A stretch of 64,000 nucleotides of DNA from Roseitranquillus sediminis (lineage in GTDB: Bacteria; Pseudomonadota; Alphaproteobacteria; Rhodobacterales; Rhodobacteraceae), in assembly GCF_016918935.1 (NCBI RefSeq), contig NZ_JAFFOB010000004.1, forward strand, positions 1 to 64,000, read 5' to 3'. Shown piece by piece: positions 51,015 through 59,319 of the stretch. The notes beneath the pieces were generated by a model, which saw only the letters and a program-made list of their open reading frames with translations, was not told where the DNA came from and did no database searches. The position numbers and the translations under genes were made by a program. Numbering within the stretch: the stretch's first letter is position 1; each line of letters starts with the position of its first letter.

Positions 51015-51033
51015 GGGGAACCTCCTTTTCTGA

Positions 51034-51906
51034 TCAGGATTGCGGTTGGGATTGGGCGTCAGCCGCCGGATCGGCGGGTGGCGGGGTGTAGGTCAGGCGC
51101 TTGGGCGCTGGCGCGACAGGGGCGCGGATCTTCGTCATCAGGCGGCCGAGGTGAGGCTCCTCGACCTGATCCAGACGGCCGGAGCGGTCCTTTGCCGGAA
51201 AGCCCCAGGGGTTGATCGTGTGACAGACGAAGGCGCGATAGGGATCGCCGTCGGCCTTCAGCTCCGCCATGGTGATCACCTCGTCGACGATCCCTGGCAG
51301 CTCCAACCCGGTCTTCGAGCCGTCGATCTGCGGCTGGAACACCTTGCGATTGAAGTCGTCGAGCTTCTCGTCGAGGATCCCGACGAACCAGACGTTCTTG
51401 GCCCGCGTGTGCTGCAGATGCGTGAGCCAGCCGATCATCTCGCGGCCATGGAGCCCGTAGGCCCCGCGCACATCCGGCTTGCCGGTCTTCTCCGACAGCG
51501 CCTCGGGCTGGCCCTTGCACCAGCCGAAGCAGAGCCGCCCCGCCACGGTGATCGAGTCCACGAAGATCGTGTCGTAGCGGTCGAGCGCTGTCGGATCGCC
51601 GAAGCGGTCGCAGACCGCTCTGTAGTGCGCCGGGCTGTAGGGCTGCTCGTCGCGCAGCGCCGGGTTGGGCCCGCCGATGAACACCGCGAAATCCCGGCAT
51701 TCCGTCCAGGTTCGCGGCCGGATGCTGTCCCCCGCCCAGCCCTCGATGGCGAGATCGCCCGCCTCGAGGTCCATGAACAGGGTGGTCGACGCGTTCAGCG
51801 TCCAGAGGAGCGAGGTCTTCCCGATGCCGGATTTGCCGAAGATGCAGCCCTTGATACCCCGCGGCTCGGCCAGCCGCTGGTCGGCGCTGATGATCGGGAG
51901 GCTCAT
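51034..51906 (-). CDS. AAA ATPase, Sak4-like recombinase
   Basis: A 290-residue RecA-fold ATPase. Walker A is CIFGKSGIGKTSLLWTL (about 20-36), Walker B DTIFVDSITVAGRLCF (about 110-125), and the helical part contains RAKNVWFVGILDEKLDDFNR. Similar phage proteins (AAA_24, Sak4) promote single-strand annealing with an SSB partner. C terminus is Pro/Ala-rich. It starts at 51906, coupled to the upstream gene by four bases. Confidence 0.82.
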   Translation of the reverse strand: MSLPIISADQRLAEPRGIKGCIFGKSGIGKTSLLWTLNASTTLFMDLEAGDLAIEGWAGDSIRPRTWTECRDFAVFIGGPNPALRDEQPYSPAHYRAVCDRFGDPTALDRYDTIFVDSITVAGRLCFGWCKGQPEALSEKTGKPDVRGAYGLHGREMIGWLTHLQHTRAKNVWFVGILDEKLDDFNRKVFQPQIDGSKTGLELPGIVDEVITMAELKADGDPYRAFVCHTINPWGFPAKDRSGRLDQVEEPHLGRLMTKIRAPVAPAPKRLTYTPPPADPAADAQSQPQS

Positions 51907-52391
51907 TGATCGGCCCCCTGCGGGACGATCTCGATCTTCAGCGTGCCGGGCCGGACGGTGCGCGCGGGCTCGAAACCGGCACGGATCGCATCGGGCCAGG
52001 CGGCGTATTTGCGCTCGGGCACCTTGAACGCGATGTCGACATACTGGGCGGGATCGTCCCCGACGGCGCGGATGCGCTCGACCATGGCGGCGAGGCGATC
52101 CTGGTCCCAATCCACCCGCTTCGGCAGATCGGCAACCACGGTGAAATCGCCGTCGTCGAAGCGGATCGTGCCGGCGTCCTTGCCCGCCGCCTGCCGTTCC
52201 TCGGCGGCGCGGGTAGCGTAGCGGACGCTCAGCGCCCCATCGAGGCGGGCCTTCGCGGCCTTGTCCCGCTTGATGCGCTCATCGACGTCGCGCTGCAGGA
52301 TGGCCAGCAGTTCGACGGGCAGCTGGGCGATGTCCTGCAGGCCGAGGCCCGGCAGGTCGTCGACGGTGGGGGTGTTCGCGGGGAACGGCAT
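51903..52391 (-). CDS. conserved phage protein of the recombination module
   Basis: A 162-residue protein. The N terminus TVDDLPGLGLQDIAQLPVELLAILQRDVDERIKRD is helical; the middle contains a beta-rich stretch around DDGDFTVVADLPKRVDWD. It is between the AAA gene and a small upstream gene and is translationally coupled to the former. No family recognised. Probably a recombination or replication accessory on context alone. Confidence 0.6.
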   Translation of the reverse strand: MPFPANTPTVDDLPGLGLQDIAQLPVELLAILQRDVDERIKRDKAAKARLDGALSVRYATRAAEERQAAGKDAGTIRFDDGDFTVVADLPKRVDWDQDRLAAMVERIRAVGDDPAQYVDIAFKVPERKYAAWPDAIRAGFEPARTVRPGTLKIEIVPQGADQ

Positions 52392-52434
52392 GTAAGGGTC
52401 TCCATGATCAGCAAAAGGGATTGGAAGGCGGCCA

Positions 52435-52788
52435 TCACGCGGCCTCCTGCTCAGCCAGCAGCAGCGCGGACAGTGAGACCGCCGCGGCCTTCGGTTTGGG
52501 GCGGGCGACGGCGATGTAGGCGAACTGGTCGGGGCCCGTGCGCTCCTGCACCAGGTGCACGAGACCCTGTTCGGCGGCCCAGAAGGCGCGCGACCCGAGC
52601 CGTGCCAGTTCCGCGCGCTGCTGATCCGGCAACCGGGCGAACATCGGGAAGATGTCGAGAACCAGAAAGCCGCGATGGTATTCGAGCCGGTCGCCCGGCA
52701 CGGCCTGCGCCACCCAGGCGCAGAACTCGATCTCGGTGAGCGGTCGGCGGGCGCGGACCGTGATGAAGGGGGTGGTGCCCATGAACAT
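52435..52788 (-). CDS. hypothetical phage protein
   Basis: A 117-residue protein, starting MFMGTTPFITVRARRPLTEIEF, with two Ala/Leu-rich helices. A second ATG two codons later is an alternative start. It lies between the sigma-like gene and the recombination block on the same strand. No function recognised. Confidence 0.55.
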   Translation of the reverse strand: MFMGTTPFITVRARRPLTEIEFCAWVAQAVPGDRLEYHRGFLVLDIFPMFARLPDQQRAELARLGSRAFWAAEQGLVHLVQERTGPDQFAYIAVARPKPKAAAVSLSALLLAEQEAA

Positions 52789-52810
52789 GATCTCCTCCTC
52801 TTGCCTCTAC

Positions 52811-53404
52811 TCAGGCCGCCGCGAGATCGTCCCAGGCGGGACCGAGACCGTGGGCGGTGAGGACGTGGCGGAGATCGGCGAGGCGGCGGTAGAGCGAAGA
52901 CCGGCTGCCGAATCCCTCGGCCGCGAGCGCGGTGACCGGGCGATGCGCCAACGCCGCGCAGAACCGGCGATCCTCGGCCGGGAGCCGCGCGACGGCGGCC
53001 TGCAGGGCGTGGTGAAGTTCGGTGACAGCGGCGGCGCAGCAGCTCTGGCCGTGCCAGGCGGCAAGCCCGTCGTCCTCGGTCAGCGTGTCGCCGACCGGCT
53101 CGCGGGCTCCGGCCAGCGGCACCTCGAGCGAGAGCAACGACCCACCCTGCGCACGGCGCTGGCGATGATGGCGCATCGCGATCCGCGAGGACTGGTTGCG
53201 CAGGACGATGTTGGCGAAGGCGCCGATGCTGCCACGCGAGGCATCGTAGGCGGGCAAGCGGCGCAGCAGATCGATTAGGAGGTCCTGGCCCAGATCCTCG
53301 CGCTCGCAGACCGGCAGGCACAGCTTGCGCCGAAGCTGTTGCGCCGCCGCATCGGCCTCGCGGATGATGGTTTCAATGTCGTCGGGGGAAAGTTCGATCT
53401 GCAT
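52811..53404 (-). CDS. sigma-70-like (ECF-type) protein of the prophage
   Basis: A 197-residue protein. The N-terminal half resembles sigma region 2 (EDLGQDLLIDLLRRLPAYDASRG, IGAFANIVLRNQSSRIAMRHHRQ). The C-terminal half resembles region 4 (ARLPAEDRRFCAAL, FGSRSSLYRRLADLRHVL). It is the first gene of the leftward replication operon and may direct RNA polymerase to phage promoters. Weak matches at the -10-binding helix make anti-sigma or degenerate sigma alternatives. Confidence 0.65.
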   Translation of the reverse strand: MQIELSPDDIETIIREADAAAQQLRRKLCLPVCEREDLGQDLLIDLLRRLPAYDASRGSIGAFANIVLRNQSSRIAMRHHRQRRAQGGSLLSLEVPLAGAREPVGDTLTEDDGLAAWHGQSCCAAAVTELHHALQAAVARLPAEDRRFCAALAHRPVTALAAEGFGSRSSLYRRLADLRHVLTAHGLGPAWDDLAAA

Positions 53405-53596
53405 CGCTGTGCGCCTCGGTCATCGTTTCTGATGTCCGCAGGCTGCCAGCTGCCCAACCCTACTTGGTGGGCAAGACGTGGGTGTTACGTGGGCAGAGTG
53501 TGGGAAGTACCCCGGCCGCAATCACCCAGCTTTACCTGCGGTCGCCGAATTGCTCCGGCGTTACAGGTCTGGATGACGTTGGGAGCGTTGCGCAGC

Positions 53597-54310
53597 TTAT
53601 TTCGTATGCAACGACGGCCCACGTAGATCGGATAGAGGGCGCGGTTTCCCATCCTCGTCAAAGGTTTTTGACCAGGCCTCGACCTCTTTCTGGAAGTCAT
53701 CATTGGGAAACCAGCGCATGACCGTACTTGGTGCCACATTGAATACTTTCGCAAGCATCCTGAAGCTTGGCTCGATGCCCTGCGCCTTGAGTTGGGCGCC
53801 CACGATGATGGCGTGCCAGCGCATTTCGTGAGCTCGTGATCCCTGTTCATACTCCGGATTGGATCCTCCCAGCCGCTCGCGGATAAGAACAATAAGGTCT
53901 CGGGGAATATGAAGATTATCGTTCCAGCTAAGTGCGTCCAGCATGCATGTTACGAGCCAGTTCACCAGCTTGTCGGGAACGGCCAAACCCCTCCGAACCA
54001 AATGCGTTTCACCGCTCTTGCTCAGTCGCTTTGCTTCGATCAGTTTCTGAATTATCAGCAAGGCCAGCTCGCTGATCGCCTCAGGATCGGCATCCATCAC
54101 CGACGCGACGAGCTCAGGCTCAAAGCCATACTTCCTGAGTTCTGGCTCCAAGTAGAAGAGCTGTTCCATACCACCAATGACAGCAACCTCGATCTCGCCA
54201 TCGGGGTTTTCGCGCCTCAGCCTGAGGTAATGGTCGATGGTGGGATCGTGTTTGTAGGCGCGACTAATAGCGTTGAAACCACCATCATCATCGCTTCCAT
54301 AATCTCCCAA
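53597..54310 (-). CDS. unknown protein with C-terminal HTH, unit 3 of three-gene operon
   Basis: A 237-residue protein. The N terminus is acidic (MGDYGSDDDGGFNAISRAYK), followed by mostly helical sequence. The C-terminal part has a helix-turn-helix-like pattern (FRMLAKVFNVAPSTVMRWFPN, about residues 183-203) and could bind DNA. It lies 29 bases downstream of the 54340-55320 gene. Base composition looks less GC-rich than the phage genes to its left. Function unknown. Confidence 0.65.
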   Translation of the reverse strand: MGDYGSDDDGGFNAISRAYKHDPTIDHYLRLRRENPDGEIEVAVIGGMEQLFYLEPELRKYGFEPELVASVMDADPEAISELALLIIQKLIEAKRLSKSGETHLVRRGLAVPDKLVNWLVTCMLDALSWNDNLHIPRDLIVLIRERLGGSNPEYEQGSRAHEMRWHAIIVGAQLKAQGIEPSFRMLAKVFNVAPSTVMRWFPNDDFQKEVEAWSKTFDEDGKPRPLSDLRGPSLHTK

Positions 54311-54339
54311 TCTTCCCTCCGCTTCGCAGGTCTCAGTAG

Positions 54340-55320
54340 TTATAGAACCAGCTCAATCTCATCAGGAAGTAGCATGAGGCGATAGCCATTCGGGTTTCGT
54401 CGGTTCTCAATGAGTCGACGAACATTCTTGGGATCGGAACTTCCCTCAGCCAATGCATCTCGCAACGCCCGGACTGGCTCACGTACCTCCGATGAAATGC
54501 GATGGACTCCTTCGCCCCAAAGTTTCTTTTCAATCTGTCGATTCTCGACAGTAGCGGGGGACTCCAAGGCCGCCGATGATAGTATCAGCAGCAAATCAAA
54601 GCTCTGAGCAGAGAGCGCCTTGATCTGACCGTCCAGAATCACACTACGCGCCGCCTGATGGACAACCAGGCGCGCTCTGCAAGCCTGAACCGGATTAAAC
54701 ATAGAGGCATCGACGGCGAGAAGAGCACCGTCAGCCGCAAGCTCCAGGCACTCGAAGGTGGCAACAAGGTAGAACTCATCCTCGCGAAAGCGAAGAGCCT
54801 CAGTTGGCGAAAGCACCGGCGCCAACAACGTCACCGGCATGGACCGCGCGGCAGCCCGGACTGCCCAGCCAAGCTCCTCTCGCAACAGGGCATGGCGCGC
54901 GAGCACCAAGAATATCGCTCTGGCGGATGGCGTCGAACCAAGGTGCCAGACGCCGTCTAGGATTTCGGAAGGCTCGGTGCTGAAGCCTGCGGCCCCACCA
55001 ATCTCGCGAGCGAGCGAATTGCGGTTCATCCGGAAGCTGCGCAGATCGTTCTCGGTCAGAATTACATCCCGTCGGCGATCAAGCGGACACTCAGCCCGAA
55101 ATGCATCGCCCGCTTTCCGGATCGGCCGACAGGGGAGCCCGCATTCGCAGTCATAGCAGACATCCCAATCGGAGAGAGGCGCCTGTTCGACGAGGACACG
55201 TTTCGCCAGCAGCCGGTCGAAGACCGGACCGAAGAAGGGCGCGGCGAGCTCGCCGGGCAGGATTGCGTCGTCGCCAGCCTCACTCAGCCGCGTCAACAAC
55301 CTCAAAATCGTCTCGGTCAT
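54340..55320 (-). CDS. unknown Cys-rich protein with winged-helix C terminus, unit 2
   Basis: A 326-residue protein. An N-terminal region (1-50) resembles a winged helix, then a Cys cluster at C55, C58, C60, C64 and C78 (DVCYDCECGLPC; AECPLDRR) probably binds zinc. The C-terminal 90 residues look like an OmpR/PhoB-type winged helix (LLLILSSAALESPATVENRQ; NPNGYRLMLLP). Its start overlaps the 3' end of unit 1 by 41 bases in another frame, so it is translationally coupled. No family recognised. Confidence 0.65.
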   Translation of the reverse strand: MTETILRLLTRLSEAGDDAILPGELAAPFFGPVFDRLLAKRVLVEQAPLSDWDVCYDCECGLPCRPIRKAGDAFRAECPLDRRRDVILTENDLRSFRMNRNSLAREIGGAAGFSTEPSEILDGVWHLGSTPSARAIFLVLARHALLREELGWAVRAAARSMPVTLLAPVLSPTEALRFREDEFYLVATFECLELAADGALLAVDASMFNPVQACRARLVVHQAARSVILDGQIKALSAQSFDLLLILSSAALESPATVENRQIEKKLWGEGVHRISSEVREPVRALRDALAEGSSDPKNVRRLIENRRNPNGYRLMLLPDEIELVL

Positions 55321-56521
55321 TCATCAGCCCGTTCCGTTCGATCAGCTTCATCACCCGCGCCTCATGCTGGGTGCGGCGGAACTGCACGACGCCCAGGGGC
55401 CGCAGCTTGACCGTGACCTGCGGCTGGCGCTTGCCGTCGCTCTTGAACAGGATCCGGAACACGAGCTCGCCCAGCCGCCAGGCGCCACCGAACGACACTG
55501 GTGTGCTGCCGAAATGCTGGAGCGCGTCACCGCCGAGATCCCGCGACCGCAGCGTGCGCACCACGCGGGGATACCCCTTCTTGCCGGGCGCCATCAGGTC
55601 GGCCGCCGCCTCGATGATCAGCACCTTGTCTATCAGCGGATCGTAGGCGGCATCGAAGGTAAAGCCCGGTCCGGCCAGTTCGACCGGGCGCAGGGTATAG
55701 AGGTCCTGCGCGTCGTCACCGTCGAAGAAGCCGGGCCTGTCGAGGATGATCGAGGCGAAGAGTTCCGCGATCTCGGGCTGATGCGCCTTCCTGATGCGGG
55801 CCAGCCGCAACATCCCGGTGTTCTCGGAGTATCGCAGCACGGCGTGGGAAATCTGGCGCACGCTGATGACCCGTTCGACCTGGCCCTCAACGACCGGCAT
55901 GGTCGAAACCATGGAGCCGTGGCTGACCACGAGGTTGATCTCGTCATCGTCGTCGTAGTCGCCCACCCGGCAGTAGTCCCCGAGAAACGCGTCACGGAAG
56001 AGCGCGGCAACGGCCGTCCGGAACGCCTCGACCTTCTCCGCCGTCAGATCGATCGCCACGCCACGTTCCCGCCCGGCATATTCATGCAGGCGGTCGGCGG
56101 TGAGCATCGCCATGTGATCGGCGGCCGCGTCAAACAGATCGGGATGCTCCAGAAACACCCGGACGGCGATGTGCTTGGGATCATGCGCCTTGTTCGGCGA
56201 GTCCTCGTCGCCGGTCTTCATGTCGGGGAACAGATCGACGCCCTGACGGGCAGCCTGCGCCTGGATGATCTCGAGGCCGCGGGCATCGCCCAGTTCCGCG
56301 ATGCGGTGCAGATCGCCGCGCAGCCCCTCGGGGTAGCTGTCCTCGGCGCCGGTCAGCAGTTTCTCCAGCGCCTCGCGGGCGACATCCTCCTCCTGGTCCA
56401 GCAGGTCGACGGAGAAGCCCTTGTACTTGCCCTCGTGCCGCGCCAGCAGCGGCTTCATCAGGGCGAGATCAATGGTCTTGATGAACCGGGGGTTCACGAA
56501 CTTCTTCAAATTGCCGGCCAC
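55280..56521 (-). CDS. unknown 413-residue protein, unit 1 of three-gene operon
   Basis: Starts GTG at 56521 (MAGNLKKFVNPRFIKTIDLAL), preceded by GGAAAGGGG seven bases upstream; the longer TTG start would add seven residues. Mixed alpha/beta, with a hydrophilic middle (DYDDDDEINLVVSHGS, about residue 190) and QISHAVLRYSENTGMLRLARI near 230. No Walker motif, nuclease motif or known domain was recognised. First gene of the leftward unit opposite the recombinase module. Confidence 0.65.
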   Translation of the reverse strand: MAGNLKKFVNPRFIKTIDLALMKPLLARHEGKYKGFSVDLLDQEEDVAREALEKLLTGAEDSYPEGLRGDLHRIAELGDARGLEIIQAQAARQGVDLFPDMKTGDEDSPNKAHDPKHIAVRVFLEHPDLFDAAADHMAMLTADRLHEYAGRERGVAIDLTAEKVEAFRTAVAALFRDAFLGDYCRVGDYDDDDEINLVVSHGSMVSTMPVVEGQVERVISVRQISHAVLRYSENTGMLRLARIRKAHQPEIAELFASIILDRPGFFDGDDAQDLYTLRPVELAGPGFTFDAAYDPLIDKVLIIEAAADLMAPGKKGYPRVVRTLRSRDLGGDALQHFGSTPVSFGGAWRLGELVFRILFKSDGKRQPQVTVKLRPLGVVQFRRTQHEARVMKLIERNGLMNDRDDFEVVDAAE

Positions 56522-56658
56522 GACGAATCCCCTTTCCTGCAAAACCAGTGTTCTTGATACGTTCTTTCGCGTGTTTCATCAACCTGCGCGGGATCGGCTG
56601 GGACGCTTTCTGACATCGACGAGTAGAGGCCAGAGGAGACGACCACTCCGAGGCCCAC

Positions 56659-56862
56659 ATGAAACGCCCCAATCCTCTGCCGCCCGACCAGATGACCCCC
56701 GCCGAGCGACGCGCCGAACTGTGCGGGCTGCTGGCGCTTGGGCTGGTTCGGTTGCGGATGCGGGAGACGGGCGAAGTACCTGACGATACTGGAGAAAGTT
56801 GCCTACACTATCCGCCCGACCAATGCCGTCATGCAACTCCAACTCACTGGAGAAATGCATGA
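56659..56862 (+). CDS. small protein of the recombinase module
   Basis: A 67-residue protein (MKRPNPLPPDQMTPAERRAEL onward) with two Cys near the C terminus. Its stop overlaps the DUF2924 start in an ATGA junction, which supports it as a real gene. Similar small genes precede DUF2924/recombinase cassettes in Rhodobacteraceae. Function unknown. Confidence 0.65.
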   Translation: MKRPNPLPPDQMTPAERRAELCGLLALGLVRLRMRETGEVPDDTGESCLHYPPDQCRHATPTHWRNA

Positions 56863-57314
56863 ACAAGCCCGATCCCATCCCAGCGCGCATGGCCGCGCTC
56901 AAGACCACGCCGACGCCGGACCTGAAGCAACAGTGGCGCGACCTCTTCGACAGCGAGCCGCCGCCCTTCAACCGGCGCTACCTTGAATCGCGCCTGGCCT
57001 ACCGCATCCAGGAGCTGGCCTATGGCGGGCTGAAGCCGGAGACGATCCGGCGGCTGGAGCGGTTGGGCGAGGAACTGGACGGCGGCGACCGATCCAAGCG
57101 CGGCATCCGCGCCGACCGCGGCCGTCCCATCACCGGCACGCGCCTCCTGCGCGAGTGGCAGGGCGTCGAGCAGGTCGTCACCGTCACCGCCGACGGCTTC
57201 GAATGGCAGGGGCGGCCCTACAAGTCGCTGTCCGCCATCGCCCGCGCGATCACCGGCACACGCTGGAACGGGTGGGTCTTTTTCGGCCTCAAGAACCACA
57301 GGGGGCGGACATGA
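56859..57314 (+). CDS. DUF2924 protein, recombinase partner
   Basis: A 151-residue protein with the DUF2924 signature LKQQWRDLFDSEPPPFNRRYLESRLAYR split by short spacers, and a C-terminal part GTRLLREWQGVEQ and YKSLSAIARAITGTRWNGWVFF (a RAMA-like domain). These proteins regularly sit directly upstream of large serine recombinases and may be accessory DNA-binding factors. The start at 56859 is set by the ATGA overlap and a GGAGA site; the stop overlaps the recombinase. Confidence 0.85.
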   Translation: MNKPDPIPARMAALKTTPTPDLKQQWRDLFDSEPPPFNRRYLESRLAYRIQELAYGGLKPETIRRLERLGEELDGGDRSKRGIRADRGRPITGTRLLREWQGVEQVVTVTADGFEWQGRPYKSLSAIARAITGTRWNGWVFFGLKNHRGRT

Positions 57315-58636
57315 CGAAGCCGCCGGAAAAATCGAAGGTCGTCCGCAAGCAGCGCTGCGCGGTCTACACCCGGAAATCCTCCGAGGAAGGGCTGGAGCAG
57401 GAGTTCAACTCGCTCCACGCCCAGCGTGAGGCCTGCGAGGCGTTCATCGCCAGCCAGCGATCCGAGGGCTGGGTCCTCGTCCGCGATGAGTATGACGACG
57501 GCGGCATCTCGGGCGGCACGCTGGAACGCCCCGGTCTGAAACGGCTGCTGGAGGATATCGAGGACGGGCTGGTCGACGTGGTGGTGGTCTACAAGATCGA
57601 CCGCCTCAGCCGCTCGCTGGCCGATTTCGCGAAGCTGGTCGAGGTGCTCGACCGCAACGGCGTCACCTTCGTCAGCGTGACGCAGAGCTTCAACACGACC
57701 ACGTCCATGGGGCGGCTGACGCTGAACATCCTGCTCAGCTTCGCACAGTTCGAGCGGGAGGTGACGGCCGAGCGCATTCGCGACAAGGTTGCTGCCTCTC
57801 GGCGCAAGGGCATGTGGATGGGTGGCGTGCCGCCCTATGGCTATCGCGTCGAGAACCGGAAGCTGATCATCGACGACGAAGCTGCGGACCATGTCCGCTG
57901 GATCTTCGCCCGCTTCCTCGAGATCGGCTCGGCGACCGAACTGGCGCGGGAGGTCCGCACGCGCGGTATCCGCACGCCACGCGGCAACCGGATCGACAAG
58001 AAGTACCTGTACCGGATGCTCAGCAACCGCGCCTACATCGGCGAAGCGGTCCACAAGGGCGACAGCTATCCCGGCGAGCACGACGCCATCATCGACCGCG
58101 AGGTTTGGGACAAGGCTCATACGATCCTGCAGGAGAGTCCCCGCAAGCGCGCCGCCCGGACCCGCTCTGACACGCCTGCGCTGCTGAAAGGACTGCTGTT
58201 CGGGCCGGACGGCGCGGCCTTCTCGCCGACGCATACCCGCAAGGGCGACAGGCTCTACCGCTACTATGTGAGCCAGACCGTGCTGAAGCACGGTGCCGGG
58301 TCGTGCCCGGTGGGTCGCGTGCCCGCGGGCGATATCGAGGCGGCAGTGATCGACCAGCTTCGCGCCGTGTTTCGCCAGCCCGAGATCGTGGCGGGCACGT
58401 TGAGAGCGGCTTTGGCGCGGGACGAGGAGATCACCGAGGCCGACGCACGGGCAGCGCTTCAGCAGCTCGACCCGCTGTGGGATGAACTATTCCCCGCTGA
58501 ACAGGCACGCATCGTGGCGCTGCTGGTCGAGCGCGTCGACATCGGCACGGATGGGCTCAACGTCCGGCTTCGTATGGATGGGCTCGGCGGTCTCACGCGC
58601 GAGATGCTGGCTACAGACATGGGGGCGGCTGCATGA
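57311..58636 (+). CDS. large serine recombinase, probable prophage integrase
   Basis: A 441-residue protein. The catalytic domain begins AVYTRKSSEEGLEQEFNSL with the nucleophile Ser in YTRKS (S23), then VVVYKIDRLSRSLADFAKLVE and FAQFEREVTAERIRDKV. The recombinase domain (KGMWMGGVPPYGYRVENRK) and a zinc-ribbon-like region follow, then a coiled C terminus. It would integrate and excise the element. Length is at the short end for large serine integrases. Coupled at both ends to neighbours. Confidence 0.92.
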   Translation: MTKPPEKSKVVRKQRCAVYTRKSSEEGLEQEFNSLHAQREACEAFIASQRSEGWVLVRDEYDDGGISGGTLERPGLKRLLEDIEDGLVDVVVVYKIDRLSRSLADFAKLVEVLDRNGVTFVSVTQSFNTTTSMGRLTLNILLSFAQFEREVTAERIRDKVAASRRKGMWMGGVPPYGYRVENRKLIIDDEAADHVRWIFARFLEIGSATELAREVRTRGIRTPRGNRIDKKYLYRMLSNRAYIGEAVHKGDSYPGEHDAIIDREVWDKAHTILQESPRKRAARTRSDTPALLKGLLFGPDGAAFSPTHTRKGDRLYRYYVSQTVLKHGAGSCPVGRVPAGDIEAAVIDQLRAVFRQPEIVAGTLRAALARDEEITEADARAALQQLDPLWDELFPAEQARIVALLVERVDIGTDGLNVRLRMDGLGGLTREMLATDMGAAA

Positions 58637-59022
58637 CCCGCGGCACGCCGATCCCCGAAACCATGACGCTCCACGTTCCGTTTCGCATCGTGAAACGCGG
58701 CGGGCGGAAGGAGATGCAGATGCCCGACTGTGTCCGACCAGAGCGCACGATGGACAGCACGCTGGTCAAGGCGCTGGCCCGCGCCTTCCGCTGGAAGCGG
58801 ATGCTCGAGTCGGGTGAGTTCGCCACCATCGCCGAACTGGCCGAGCGCGAGGGGATCGCGCCGTCCTACTTGACCCGTGTCCTGCGGCTCACCCTGCTCG
58901 CGCCCGACATCGTCGAGGCGATCCTGGACGGGAAGCCGGGCCCGGTGGTGACGCTGGCGAAGCTGATGGAACCGCCCCCACTCGGATGGGATGAGCAGCG
59001 ACGCGCATGGGCGCGCGACTGA
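58633..59022 (+). CDS. HTH protein downstream of recombinase
   Basis: A 129-residue protein. The middle has a helix-turn-helix-like region FATIAELAEREGIAPSYLTRVLRL (about 60-84) similar to ParB/KorB-type HTH. The N terminus is beta-rich and basic. It overlaps the recombinase stop by four bases. It could act as a recombination directionality factor or regulator, which is an inference from position. Confidence 0.7.
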   Translation: MTRGTPIPETMTLHVPFRIVKRGGRKEMQMPDCVRPERTMDSTLVKALARAFRWKRMLESGEFATIAELAEREGIAPSYLTRVLRLTLLAPDIVEAILDGKPGPVVTLAKLMEPPPLGWDEQRRAWARD

Positions 59023-59112
59023 GCATTCAAGTGCATGGCTTCTCAAGCTGTTCCTGCTATTGCGCATTCGGCCAAATTGGCCAAAAGTGGACAGAGAAAA
59101 TCGGGGAGTCAC

Positions 59113-59307
59113 ATGCAGACCCTGACTGCCAAGGATGCAAAATACGGTTTCGGTCGGCTGATCGACCTTGCTCGGGCCGAACCGGTGGCAGTGGCCAAGC
59201 ACGGGCGGACGGTCGTCGTCGTGCTTGCGATCGAAGAGTATGAGCGCCTGAAGGCAATTGAATCGGAGCGAAGCGCGACAACGCCCCGTTCCGGCGAAGA
59301 GTTATAA
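59113..59307 (+). CDS. Phd/YefM-type antitoxin without adjacent toxin
   Basis: A 64-residue protein. The sequence QTLTAKDAKYGFGRLIDLARAEPVAVAKHGRTVVVVL is typical of Phd/YefM antitoxins, including the DNA-binding N terminus. No RelE, Doc or other toxin follows; the next gene is hsdM, 12 bases away. It may autoregulate the restriction operon or be a remnant. The ATG at 59113 is preceded by a GGGGAG-like site. Confidence 0.82.
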   Translation: MQTLTAKDAKYGFGRLIDLARAEPVAVAKHGRTVVVVLAIEEYERLKAIESERSATTPRSGEEL

Positions 59308-59319
59308 GACGGGGACGGA

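Larger units (their letters stand above)
17520..59022. mobile_element. prophage with lambda-type head, GTA-type tail and serine recombinase
   Basis: A nearly full set of siphophage functions is present in order: lysis (17520-19012), tail and baseplate (19026-30499), head (31817-39460), replication and methylation (40514-53404), unknown cargo (53597-56521) and a serine recombinase (56659-59022). A dmeRF metal cassette interrupts the head-tail genes. The exact ends are inferred; no attachment-site repeat was found by eye. No frameshifted or truncated structural gene was seen, so the phage may be functional. Confidence 0.8.

Noticed and set aside
17500-59110. Attachment-site direct repeats at the two prophage ends
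   Set aside because: No shared repeat was noticed between the left junction (17500-17530) and the region after the recombinase module (59023-59110). Large serine recombinases need only a very short core, so absence by eye is not evidence against integration.
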